In this document: one piece after another, positions 8,783 to 17,190 of the stretch
How the letters are laid out: each line of letters begins with the position of its first letter
How positions within the stretch are numbered: the first letter of the stretch is position 1
Assembly (NCBI GenBank): GCA_964369465.1
Contig: CAYJEX010000004.1
Location: 1 to 64,000 of the forward strand
Direction of reading: 5' to 3'
Length of the DNA stretch: 64,000 bases
Source of the DNA: CAYJHC01 sp964369465
GTDB taxonomy: Bacteria; Bacillota; Clostridia; Peptostreptococcales; Anaerovoracaceae
Translations under genes and position numbers: made by a program
The notes under the pieces: model-generated
Databases searched by the model: none
Told to the model about the DNA's origin: nothing
The model's input: the letters and a program-made list of their open reading frames with translations, nothing else

Positions 8783-10366
8783 ATGTACAAAGTATTATAT
8801 CGTGCATATAGACCTGAAACATTTGGAGAAATGTTAGGCCAAAAGCATATAGTTAAGATATTAAGGAATCAAATAAAAAATGACGCTATTCATCATGCGT
8901 ATTTATTTTCGGGAACTAGAGGGACAGGAAAGACAACGACAGCAAGGCTATTGGCAAAAGCTATAAACTGTTTATCTCGTGAGGAAGAAAAACCATGTGG
9001 GGTGTGTAAAAATTGTACTGATATCAAAAACGGTACATTTATTGATATAATTGAAATAGATGCTGCATCAAATAATGGTGTCGATAATATCAGAGAGTTG
9101 CGAGATAGTATGAAGTACTATCCTGTAGTGGGAAAAAAGAAAGTGTATATTATTGATGAGGTGCATATGCTTTCTAGTGGAGCATATAATGCTTTTTTGA
9201 AAACTCTTGAAGAGCCACCTCCTTATGTGGTTTTTATCTTAGCAACTACTGAAGTCCACAAATTACCTGCAACGATACTTTCCAGATGTTTGCGCCTTGA
9301 TTTCAGAAGAGTTCCTGAAAAGGAAATAGTGGATAGTTTGAACAGTATTTGTATTGAGCAAGGGATGCCAGGAGATGAAAATGCATTAAAACTTATTGCT
9401 GCTAATGCGGATGGTTCTGTAAGAGACGCTTTGACACTTCTTGATCAATGTATATCTATTGCAGAAAATGAAATAAAGAGAGAGGATGTTTTAAACGCAA
9501 TAGGGACGGTAGGAAGCGAAATTTTCATTAATCTTACAGAATCAGCACTTGATAGAAATGTGGCGAAGGGAATTTCAATAATAGATGAAATCCTTTCAGA
9601 GGGAAGAGATGCGCGCCAAATTATGTCTAGTTGGCTTCAACATTATAGAAACGTAATGTTAATTAAACATCTAAAATCCCCAGAAGAAGTTCTTAACATG
9701 TCTATAGAAAATATTGAAAGATTAAAGAAGCAATCTTTATGTATGGATATGAATGAGATAACAAGGGGAATAAATATTATTGCTGACACTATGTATATTT
9801 CAAGGACGTCTTCTCAACCCAGAATTCTTCTCGAAATAGCTTTTGTGAAATTATGTGATAAGAATGGTGAACAACAAGAAATTGCGAAAGAAAGCTCGAT
9901 CTCATCTGTCAAAATAAGTAAAGAAGAAATCTCAAGTATAGCTAATAGTGGAAATAAGAGAGAAGAAGATGAAGAGGTAATACAGGGATTCAAGAAAGAA
10001 ATAAATAATGTATCTAAGTTTGACATAGATGTTGATGTAGAAAAAAATGAATCATTGCCTGGCGGAGATGATAATGATGCTGCTGCTTATGTTGTTGCGT
10101 CTAACAATGCTTCAAGTGGAGAATTTAAAGATATTTGGAAAAAGATGATAGATGAAGGTGAAAAAACGTATGCTAGCGCCAAAATGCTGTCCTTTGGTGT
10201 GAATCCTATAGAAATAAATGAAAAAGAGTTTATCCTTCAAATTTCAAAAGATTCAGGAATAAGTATAGGAATATATTTGGAGAAAAATAAAACGTTTATT
10301 GAAGAATTATTTAAAAAATGTACAGGAGAAAGTAAAGAAATGATAATACAAAGGCAAGATACGTAA
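8783..10366 (+). CDS. dnaX: DNA polymerase III subunit gamma/tau
   Basis: 527 residues. It is the clamp-loader ATPase. The N-terminal AAA+ domain has Walker A GTRGTGKTTTAR, a zinc-binding cysteine cluster containing CGVCKNC, Walker B with VYIIDEVHML, and sensor 1 ILATTE. The C-terminal third is acidic and low in conservation, as in tau subunits. The start is the ATG at 8783 (MYKVLYRAYRPETF), preceded by GTAGGAGA. The longer frame beginning at 8762 has no ribosome binding site. It heads the conserved dnaX-ybaB-recR cluster. Confidence 0.97.
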   Translation: MYKVLYRAYRPETFGEMLGQKHIVKILRNQIKNDAIHHAYLFSGTRGTGKTTTARLLAKAINCLSREEEKPCGVCKNCTDIKNGTFIDIIEIDAASNNGVDNIRELRDSMKYYPVVGKKKVYIIDEVHMLSSGAYNAFLKTLEEPPPYVVFILATTEVHKLPATILSRCLRLDFRRVPEKEIVDSLNSICIEQGMPGDENALKLIAANADGSVRDALTLLDQCISIAENEIKREDVLNAIGTVGSEIFINLTESALDRNVAKGISIIDEILSEGRDARQIMSSWLQHYRNVMLIKHLKSPEEVLNMSIENIERLKKQSLCMDMNEITRGINIIADTMYISRTSSQPRILLEIAFVKLCDKNGEQQEIAKESSISSVKISKEEISSIANSGNKREEDEEVIQGFKKEINNVSKFDIDVDVEKNESLPGGDDNDAAAYVVASNNASSGEFKDIWKKMIDEGEKTYASAKMLSFGVNPIEINEKEFILQISKDSGISIGIYLEKNKTFIEELFKKCTGESKEMIIQRQDT

Positions 10367-10433
10367 AATTTCAATGTTAGAAATGGTAGCGTAATATTGT
10401 CATGTAGTAATATGAAGTATAAAGGAGAAAAAA

Positions 10434-10790
10434 ATGGGTAAAGGAATGAAGGCGGGCAAAAAACCAAAGGCACAAGCCCCAAACATGAAAAATCAAATGC
10501 AACAGATGCAGGCAATGCAAAGAATGATGGAAGAGGCACAAGAAGAAGTTTCAAAGATGGAGACGACAGTTTCTTCGGGAGGAGGAGCAGTTACTATTAC
10601 AGTGTCGGGGGATAAATTGATAAAAAGCATTGAACTTAAGCCAGAAATTGTAGATCCAGATGACATAGAAATGTTGCAAGATTTAATTATAACAGCAACA
10701 AATGAGGCTCTTAGAGAAATGGAAGAAAAGTCTCAAGCAGAAATGAATAAAGTTACAGCAGGATTAGGGTTGCCACCTGGTCTGATTTAA
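10434..10790 (+). CDS. YbaB/EbfC family nucleoid-associated protein
   Basis: 118 residues. An N-terminal Met/Gln-rich helix (MKNQMQQMQAMQRMMEEAQ) leads into the YbaB core with GGGAVTITVSGD and the C-terminal AGLGLPPG tail. Members are dimeric DNA-binding proteins that coat DNA. The position between dnaX and recR is conserved across bacteria. AAAGGAG precedes the ATG. Confidence 0.93.
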   Translation: MGKGMKAGKKPKAQAPNMKNQMQQMQAMQRMMEEAQEEVSKMETTVSSGGGAVTITVSGDKLIKSIELKPEIVDPDDIEMLQDLIITATNEALREMEEKSQAEMNKVTAGLGLPPGLI

Positions 10791-10805
10791 TTTATTGGTG
10801 AAAAC

Positions 10806-11405
10806 ATGAAAAATTATAGTAGGCCTTTAGTAAAACTAATCAGTGAACTTTCTAAATTGCCTGGAATAGGTGTAAAAAGTGCTGAAAGATTAGCTTTTCA
10901 TATACTTTCTATGGAAAAAAAAGAAAGTGAAAGTTTGGCTGCTTCAATAACTAATGCAAAAGAAATGATGAAATATTGTTCTCGATGTGGAAATATTACA
11001 GATGAAGATCCGTGTAAAATTTGTAATGATGACTCGAGAGACAGTAGAAGTATATGTGTAGTAGAATTCCCTAAAGATGTATATACAATGGAAAAGATAA
11101 AAGAATACAAGGGATATTACCATGTTCTTCATGGGGTTATTTCTCCTATGGATGGGATTGGACCAGATGACATAAACTTGAAAAAGCTAATTATTAGACT
11201 GCAAAATAGTCAGGTGGAAGAAGTTATTGTTGCTACAAATCCTAATATTGAAGGAGAAGCTACGGCAATGTATATTGCTAAGTTGATTAAGCCATCAGGA
11301 ATAAAGGTGTCAAGAATTGCACATGGAATACCTGTCGGAGGGGACTTAGAATATGTAGATGAAATTACATTGCTAAAAGCTGTAGAAGGTAGGAGAAGCT
11401 TATAA
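10806..11405 (+). CDS. recR: Recombination mediator protein RecR
   Basis: 199 residues, the normal length. It has an N-terminal helix-hairpin-helix (LPGIGVKSAERLAF), a four-cysteine zinc finger (CSRCGN and CKIC, about residues 58-75), a Toprim domain starting VVEFPKDVYTMEK, and a C-terminal Walker-like segment (GIPVGGDLEYVDE). It acts with RecO and RecF in gap repair. It starts 15 bases after ybaB. Its 3' end faces the CDF transporter gene with about 50 bases between. Confidence 0.96.
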   Translation: MKNYSRPLVKLISELSKLPGIGVKSAERLAFHILSMEKKESESLAASITNAKEMMKYCSRCGNITDEDPCKICNDDSRDSRSICVVEFPKDVYTMEKIKEYKGYYHVLHGVISPMDGIGPDDINLKKLIIRLQNSQVEEVIVATNPNIEGEATAMYIAKLIKPSGIKVSRIAHGIPVGGDLEYVDEITLLKAVEGRRSL

Positions 11406-11455
11406 TATAGTTTGATTTTTATTTGGAAAGGCTAAAGCTTAACTGAGTGGAAATA

Positions 11456-12622
11456 CTATGTGTATTTTATATCAAATGTTATTTTAATATAAAAGTTTGG
11501 GTATTTATCTCGAACTTTTTTTTGTGCAATTTTCTGTATTTCTGAATTTGACATTTCGCAATTAAATGCCTTAACTATGTCAAAAATAACATTTGTGTGA
11601 TGAGGGCCAGGAACAATACGAAGATCGTGAAGATCTGAGATACCGTCGATTTTCAATAAGTTAGCAGATAGTATTTCTGAAAGTTCATGTATTAAAGGAT
11701 CATTTACTTTTACAGGATCTAAGTGAATGGTACACTCAATATTTAATTCGTTTTTTATTCTTCTTTCTATTATATCGACAATGTTATGCGTATAAAAAAT
11801 GTCATCGTCTCCATCTACTTCAACGTGAAAAGTTGCAAAAGCTTTGCTTGGACCATAGTTATGTATAACGATATCGTGAACGCCTAAAACAGCATCGTAT
11901 GATTTGGCTATTGAGTTAATGCTTCCGACAACTTCTGTAGAAGGAGTCTCGCCTAATAATGGGCTTGATGTTTCTTTTATTAATTTGATGCCAGACCAAA
12001 TAATGAACAGAGCAACTAAGGTGCCTATTATTCCATCTATATTTATCCCGGAGATTTCCCAAATTATCATAGAAATGAAAATAGCAACAGATGAAAAAAC
12101 GTCATTACGACTATCTATACTAGTTGCCTTTAAAGTTTGGGAATTGATAAGTTCTGCAAACTTTCTATAAAAAAACATTTGCCATAATTTAACTATTATT
12201 GCGATGAATATCAAAATGATTGTTAGATATGAAAAGGATAAATCTTCGGGATTGAGTATTTTCAAGAAAGATGTTTGCAATAATAATAGGCCGACAACAA
12301 CAATCAAAAAAGAAACAATTATTCCTGTAATATATTCTATTCTTGCGTGACCATAAGGATGCTCTTCATCTTCAGGAGCACTCGCCAATTTAAAACCAAT
12401 TAGTGAAATGATTGATGAAGAAGCATCGGAAAGATTGTTTATTCCATCGGCAATTAGAGCAATGCTATTTGAAAGAAGGCCAATAATTACTTTGATTAAT
12501 GTAAGCATTATATTGGTAATTATTCCAATTTGACAAGCAAATTTTCCGTATGCTTCTCTCGCCTTTGGCTCTGAAAGATTTTTATGTTTTTTCTGAATTG
12601 TTTTAATAAAATACTTTACCAT
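11456..12622 (-). CDS. Cation diffusion facilitator (CDF) family transporter
   Basis: 388 residues. The first 230 hold the six-helix CDF domain, with the metal-site signature ALIADGINNLSDASSS in helix 2 and DSRNDVFSS in helix 5. The C-terminal part is the cytoplasmic metal-sensing domain (HDIVIHNYGP, ECTIHLDP) plus an added segment containing DLRIVPGPHHTNVIFD. The family exports Zn, Mn, Fe or other divalent metals in exchange for protons; the metal cannot be named here. It is transcribed toward recR and is divergent from the DUF3048 gene. Confidence 0.9.
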   Translation of the reverse strand: MVKYFIKTIQKKHKNLSEPKAREAYGKFACQIGIITNIMLTLIKVIIGLLSNSIALIADGINNLSDASSSIISLIGFKLASAPEDEEHPYGHARIEYITGIIVSFLIVVVGLLLLQTSFLKILNPEDLSFSYLTIILIFIAIIVKLWQMFFYRKFAELINSQTLKATSIDSRNDVFSSVAIFISMIIWEISGINIDGIIGTLVALFIIWSGIKLIKETSSPLLGETPSTEVVGSINSIAKSYDAVLGVHDIVIHNYGPSKAFATFHVEVDGDDDIFYTHNIVDIIERRIKNELNIECTIHLDPVKVNDPLIHELSEILSANLLKIDGISDLHDLRIVPGPHHTNVIFDIVKAFNCEMSNSEIQKIAQKKVRDKYPNFYIKITFDIKYT

Positions 12623-12770
12623 TTTTCACCGCTTTACTTTATTTCCATCTGAAGAAATATTTTAAAAATATAAGTATGCATTTTAGATTGCAATAAAGTA
12701 ATTCTAGCATATTTTTTCGTAAAAAGTAAGGGAAGAAGATGCAATACTTTAAATTATATTTAACTTATAG

Positions 12771-12776
12771 TATAAT
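12771..12776 (+). promoter_or_regulatory. Likely -10 box before the DUF3048-ftsW-pbp operon
   Basis: A perfect TATAAT lies 45 bases before the ATG at 12816. No good -35 box stands 17 bases upstream, so the assignment is moderate. Confidence 0.5.
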
Positions 12777-12815
12777 ATAAAATAAACCTGTAGTCATTGG
12801 GTTGAGGAGATAGTT

Positions 12816-14033
12816 ATGAAAAAAAATGAAGATAATGTAATAGAGAAAAAAGAAGAGATAGACAATACAACAAAAGCATTTTTGGAAGAACTTGAAAGAG
12901 ATAAAATGAGTGGAAAAGAAAAAGCCCACGAAAAAGAAAAAGGCGATTCTAATGAGACTGCACAAGTGCCTAAAAAGAAAAAGAAAAAATCGAAAAAATT
13001 GCCAATTTTTCTTTTTATAGTAGTGGTGCTGTTATCTGCAGGAGGCTTTATTGTTTATACAATGGTTTCCGATACAGAACTACAAGCTGCTCCAGAAATT
13101 ATCAACCCTCTTACAGGAGAAGTTGTTACTGAACCACTTCCTCCTAGACCGATAGTTGTTTCTAATGATAATGCAGAAGGGGCAAGACCTCAATCTGGAA
13201 TCACAAGAGCTGATATTGTATATGAGTTTCCAGCAGAAGGGTTTATACCTAGGTTGCAACCTATTTTTTATAGTGATCTTCCAGAAAGAGTGGCACCAGT
13301 TAGAAGTGTTAGAAACTGTTTTTTAGACATGGCTAGAGAGTTTAAAGCAATACATGTAGGATACGGATCGAGCCCGCAAGCAGCAGATTATATGGCAACT
13401 GGTAAAGTGCTTTTTGTCAACGCCAATGTTGGCGATGACATATATTGGAGAGGGCCAGAAAGACCAGCGGGTGTACATAATGTATATGTCAACTTAAATG
13501 ATGTGGCTGCACTTGAAAAAACTGATGATTGGAATTCTCCACAAATAATTAGATCTTACCCAAGATACGGAACGGATTTATCAGAAGAAGAACAGTTAGC
13601 TGAAGATGAACTTTTGTCAAAATTCCCTAGTGCAACTAGTATTGAAATGGCTTATACTAGTGAGGAAATAGAATACAAATACGATGAAAAAACAAAGTTG
13701 TACACAAGATATGTTGATGGTGAAGTAGCAGTAGATTTTGAGGACAATACACCTGTAACTACTGCAAACATTATTGTTCAACATGTTGATATTGGATTTC
13801 TTGATAGCACAAGGTTAGATTTAGATATGACTGGTGGAGGCGAGTGCATAGTTTTCACAAAAGGAAAAGCATTTGTCGGAGAATGGTCTAGAGAAAATTT
13901 AGAAGCGCCTACAATTTTTTATATGATGACAAAAGATGAAAATGGTGAAACAGTGAAGGAAGAAATAAAATTAAGTGTAGGAAAAACATGGATTCAAATA
14001 TTAGAAACAGGATATGAAGTGAAATATCAATAG
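12816..14033 (+). CDS. DUF3048 domain protein, membrane anchored (YerB-like)
   Basis: 405 residues. A very charged cytoplasmic N-terminus (Lys/Glu-rich, ending KKKKKKSKKL) leads into one membrane helix at about residues 61-82. The outside part carries the DUF3048 hallmarks: RPIVVSNDNAEGARPQSGI, RLQPIFYSDLPERVAPVRS and a late GGGECIVFTKGKA. The anchor is a plain helix, not a lipobox. The role of the family is unknown. The gene sits 21 bases upstream of an FtsW-family gene and a PBP gene, so a job in the cell envelope is likely (inference). GAGGAG precedes the ATG. Confidence 0.85.
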   Translation: MKKNEDNVIEKKEEIDNTTKAFLEELERDKMSGKEKAHEKEKGDSNETAQVPKKKKKKSKKLPIFLFIVVVLLSAGGFIVYTMVSDTELQAAPEIINPLTGEVVTEPLPPRPIVVSNDNAEGARPQSGITRADIVYEFPAEGFIPRLQPIFYSDLPERVAPVRSVRNCFLDMAREFKAIHVGYGSSPQAADYMATGKVLFVNANVGDDIYWRGPERPAGVHNVYVNLNDVAALEKTDDWNSPQIIRSYPRYGTDLSEEEQLAEDELLSKFPSATSIEMAYTSEEIEYKYDEKTKLYTRYVDGEVAVDFEDNTPVTTANIIVQHVDIGFLDSTRLDLDMTGGGECIVFTKGKAFVGEWSRENLEAPTIFYMMTKDENGETVKEEIKLSVGKTWIQILETGYEVKYQ

Positions 14034-14054
14034 AAACAGTGATGAAGGAGTCTC

Positions 14055-15815
14055 ATGGGGATTATAGAAATTGTAGGAAATACAACAGTAGATATTATTG
14101 TGAATTTTTTTGAGAATTTCGAAACTCTCGATAAAACATTTGTAACTTATACTAGATGGATTATAGCTATTCTTGTTCTGATAGTTATTGTGAGATCTAT
14201 AGTTTCGCTGTTGTCAAACAAAAGTCCGTCGGAAGTGTGGGCTTACTTGGCGGTTGAAGGAGGGATAACTATTCCTTTGACACACTGGGAAAACGTAATT
14301 GGTAGGTCAAAGAGTTCTGATGTAGTATTGAGAGTTCCAACGGTTTCGAGTAGCCATGGACTGTTAGTAAGAAAAAAAACAGGAAAATGGATGTATACAG
14401 ATTTGGGGTCGAAATCGGGAACGTTAATAAATGGATATAGAGTAAATAGGACTAGAGAAATAAAAGCGGGAGATGTTATAACGGTAGGAGGATTGAAATG
14501 CCAGCTGGTTCCTGCTAGTCTTCGTGAAAAGATAAGTAATTTGAATGAAAGAAGAAGAAAAGAAACTGCAATGCCTCCATGGGCATCGTTATTAATGTTG
14601 ACAGCTATACAGATTATAATGGTTGTTCAATTTGTTATTGCTAATGGAACTGAATGCTCACCTTCAATTCCATTTTTCTTTATTCTATTTACAGTTTTAA
14701 TGTGGACATATTGTCTGTTTTTGAAAGTGGTTAATAATGGAACTTTTGAAATAGAGATAATTGTCTTTTTTTTGTGTACGCTTTCTCTTGCGATTGTTGC
14801 GACGGCAGACCCGTCGGAAATGGGGAAACAATTTTTTGCTATAGTTGTAGGGATTGTCTTATATTCGGGAATGTGTTGGTTTTTGAGGGATATAGAAAGA
14901 GCGCTTAAAATTAGGATTTTCTTGGTGATGATAAGCGCAATATTACTTTTAATAAATGTGATTTTTGGAACTACTCAGTATGGATCGACAAATTGGGTTG
15001 AAATCGGAGACTATACTATACAGCCTTCTGAACTCGTAAAAATAGCATTCATCTTTATTGGATCGGCAACGTTAGATGAATTATACCAGAAAAAAAACAC
15101 AACACTTTTCGTTGGATTTTCAATGTTTTGCTTGGTATGCCTTGGTATTATGGGCGATTTTGGGACTGCGCTTATATACTTTGTTACATTTTTAGTCATA
15201 TCATTTTTAAGAAGTGGAGAATTTTCCAAGCTGTTGCTGATGATAGGTGCTGCAGGCATAGGAGGATTTTTAATATTAAGGTTCACGCCATATATTGCGG
15301 AAAGATTTTCGATATGGGGGAATGCTTGGTCTGTTCCAGATTCTGGGGGATATCAACATGTACGGACTATGTCAGCGACTGCAAGTGGAGGAATGACGGG
15401 AGTCGGAGGAGGAGAAGGGTGGCTCCATTATATCGGGGCTGCTGACACAGATTTAGTTTTTGGGATCATTTCAGAGGAGTGGGGTTTGCTAGTAGCGATT
15501 TTCGCAATATTATCTATAGTGACTCTTGCCTTGTTTGCATATAAATCAATTCAAATTGGAAGATCGACATTTTATACAATTGCGGCATGCAGCGCAACAT
15601 CTTTGCTTATATTTCAGACATCGCTAAATGTTTTTGGATCTGTTGACTTACTCCCTCTTACAGGTGTAACATTTCCATTTGTTTCTAATGGAGGAACTAG
15701 CATGGTTGCATGCTGGGGGATGCTTGCATTTATAAAAGCTGTTGACACTAGAGAAAGTGCAAGTATTGCAGTGAAGCATGTTAATGTATCAAAACTAGAA
15801 GGAGGCTCTTTATGA
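14055..15815 (+). CDS. FtsW/RodA/SpoVE family glycosyltransferase with N-terminal FHA domain
   Basis: 586 residues. One N-terminal membrane helix (about residues 35-53) is followed by an FHA domain (about 65-155) with GRS at 83-85, SSSH at 98-101 and NG at 126-127, the phosphothreonine-binding set. The C-terminal 410 residues form the polytopic SEDS domain; TNWVEIGDYTIQPSELVK and the TDLVFGIISEEWG block are typical. SEDS proteins polymerise lipid II glycan strands with a partner class B PBP, which is the next gene (4-base overlap). The FHA domain suggests control by a Ser/Thr kinase, which is not in this window. AAGGAG precedes the ATG. Confidence 0.93.
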   Translation: MGIIEIVGNTTVDIIVNFFENFETLDKTFVTYTRWIIAILVLIVIVRSIVSLLSNKSPSEVWAYLAVEGGITIPLTHWENVIGRSKSSDVVLRVPTVSSSHGLLVRKKTGKWMYTDLGSKSGTLINGYRVNRTREIKAGDVITVGGLKCQLVPASLREKISNLNERRRKETAMPPWASLLMLTAIQIIMVVQFVIANGTECSPSIPFFFILFTVLMWTYCLFLKVVNNGTFEIEIIVFFLCTLSLAIVATADPSEMGKQFFAIVVGIVLYSGMCWFLRDIERALKIRIFLVMISAILLLINVIFGTTQYGSTNWVEIGDYTIQPSELVKIAFIFIGSATLDELYQKKNTTLFVGFSMFCLVCLGIMGDFGTALIYFVTFLVISFLRSGEFSKLLLMIGAAGIGGFLILRFTPYIAERFSIWGNAWSVPDSGGYQHVRTMSATASGGMTGVGGGEGWLHYIGAADTDLVFGIISEEWGLLVAIFAILSIVTLALFAYKSIQIGRSTFYTIAACSATSLLIFQTSLNVFGSVDLLPLTGVTFPFVSNGGTSMVACWGMLAFIKAVDTRESASIAVKHVNVSKLEGGSL

Positions 15816-17131
15816 ATAAATTAGAGAAAAGAGCATTTGTCTGTTTTGCGTTAATAATATTTCTTCTTGTGGGAACAGGTTATTTTGTTTATAAACTTTA
15901 TAATGATGGGGGGAAGTGGGTAAGTTATCCAGCAAATTCTCATATATACGAAGATGGAAATATGACTAAGGGGACAATATATGATAGGAATGGAATCATT
16001 CTTTACAACAATACAGAAGATGGAATTCCAGAATTTAACGAGAGCTATTCTATGAGAAGCGCAAATTTGCATGTAGTAGGAGATGCAGAAGGGAATATCT
16101 CTACAGGAGCTAATAGAGTTTTTGCATCATTGCTTGTGGGATATTCGTTCCTTAACGGAGTATATGATTCGGGAAACGATGAAGGAGAAATACATTTGAC
16201 GGTAGACGCATATGCCAATCTATATGCATATGAGGCCTTGGGAGATAGGGACGGAGCTGTAATGGTCTACAATTATGAAACTGGAGAGATCCTTGTGAGT
16301 ATAAGTTCACCAGGCTTTGACCCGGAAGAGCCTTATAATATTCAAGATGGTGCATATATCAATAAAGGATTTTCTTCTTCGATTGTGCCAGGATCTATTT
16401 TTAAAGTTGTAACTACAGTTGCTGCGATAGAGACGATAGAAAACATAGAAGAGTTCGAGCATGTATGTACAGGCTCTCTTGAATTTGACGGAGACATAAT
16501 AAATTGTGAATATGCACATGGAACAGTAAATTTGGAAGATGCCTTGGTCTCTTCTTGTAATGGAGCGTATGCTATTCTTTCCACGGAAATTGGGAGAGAG
16601 AATTTAGAAAAATACACTGAAGATGCAAATTTAACAAAATCATATGATATAGATGGAATAATAACTGAAAAAGGCACATTTGAATTTCCAGAAAATAAAT
16701 ACAACATGGCATGGGCAGCTATAGGGCAACACCATGATTTGCTTAATCCTTTATCGATGATGGTGTATCTAGGAGCCATTGCAAATGGGGGGAAAGCAAT
16801 TCATCCTAGCATACTTTTGAGCAGCGACAGTGAAGGGAGTGTACTAAACAAGAAAAAAGAAGAAAGACTTATAAATACTGAAACAGCTGTTGAAGTTGAA
16901 AAAATGCTAAGAGAGACGGGTTTGTCATATGAGGAGGAATTTCCTGGGCTTGAAATATATTGTAAAACAGGGAGTGCAGGTGTAAATGAAGGCGAGTTGG
17001 CAAATTCGTGGTTTACAGGGTACATTAAAAATGAAAATCATCCGTACGCTTTTATATGCGTTATTGAAAGAGGAGGAACGGGGTCGAGACAAGTGATAAA
17101 TCAGGTTTTGCAATACCTAGTAGAGAATTAA
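15812..17131 (+). CDS. Class B penicillin-binding protein (transpeptidase), PbpA-like
   Basis: 439 residues. It has one N-terminal membrane helix (about 8-28), a short pedestal region and a transpeptidase domain with all three catalytic motifs: SIFK (Ser195-Lys198), SCN (248-250) and KTG (385-387). It is short for a class B PBP, with a reduced N-terminal domain, as in the PbpA type that pairs with a SEDS protein in Gram-positives. It cross-links peptidoglycan outside the membrane. The ATG overlaps the SEDS stop codon by 4 bases, implying coupled translation and a glycosyltransferase-transpeptidase pair. Confidence 0.93.
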   Translation: MNKLEKRAFVCFALIIFLLVGTGYFVYKLYNDGGKWVSYPANSHIYEDGNMTKGTIYDRNGIILYNNTEDGIPEFNESYSMRSANLHVVGDAEGNISTGANRVFASLLVGYSFLNGVYDSGNDEGEIHLTVDAYANLYAYEALGDRDGAVMVYNYETGEILVSISSPGFDPEEPYNIQDGAYINKGFSSSIVPGSIFKVVTTVAAIETIENIEEFEHVCTGSLEFDGDIINCEYAHGTVNLEDALVSSCNGAYAILSTEIGRENLEKYTEDANLTKSYDIDGIITEKGTFEFPENKYNMAWAAIGQHHDLLNPLSMMVYLGAIANGGKAIHPSILLSSDSEGSVLNKKKEERLINTETAVEVEKMLRETGLSYEEEFPGLEIYCKTGSAGVNEGELANSWFTGYIKNENHPYAFICVIERGGTGSRQVINQVLQYLVEN

Positions 17132-17143
17132 TTTTAAATAGTG

Positions 17144-17149
17144 TATAAT
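17144..17149 (+). promoter_or_regulatory. Possible -10 box before the aminotransferase-like gene
   Basis: A perfect TATAAT stands 13 bases after the PBP stop codon and 42 bases before the ATG at 17191. The -35 region is poor. Confidence 0.4.
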
Positions 17150-17190
17150 AGTATGGGTATATAATTATTAAAAATAAAAGGAGAAAGCCA

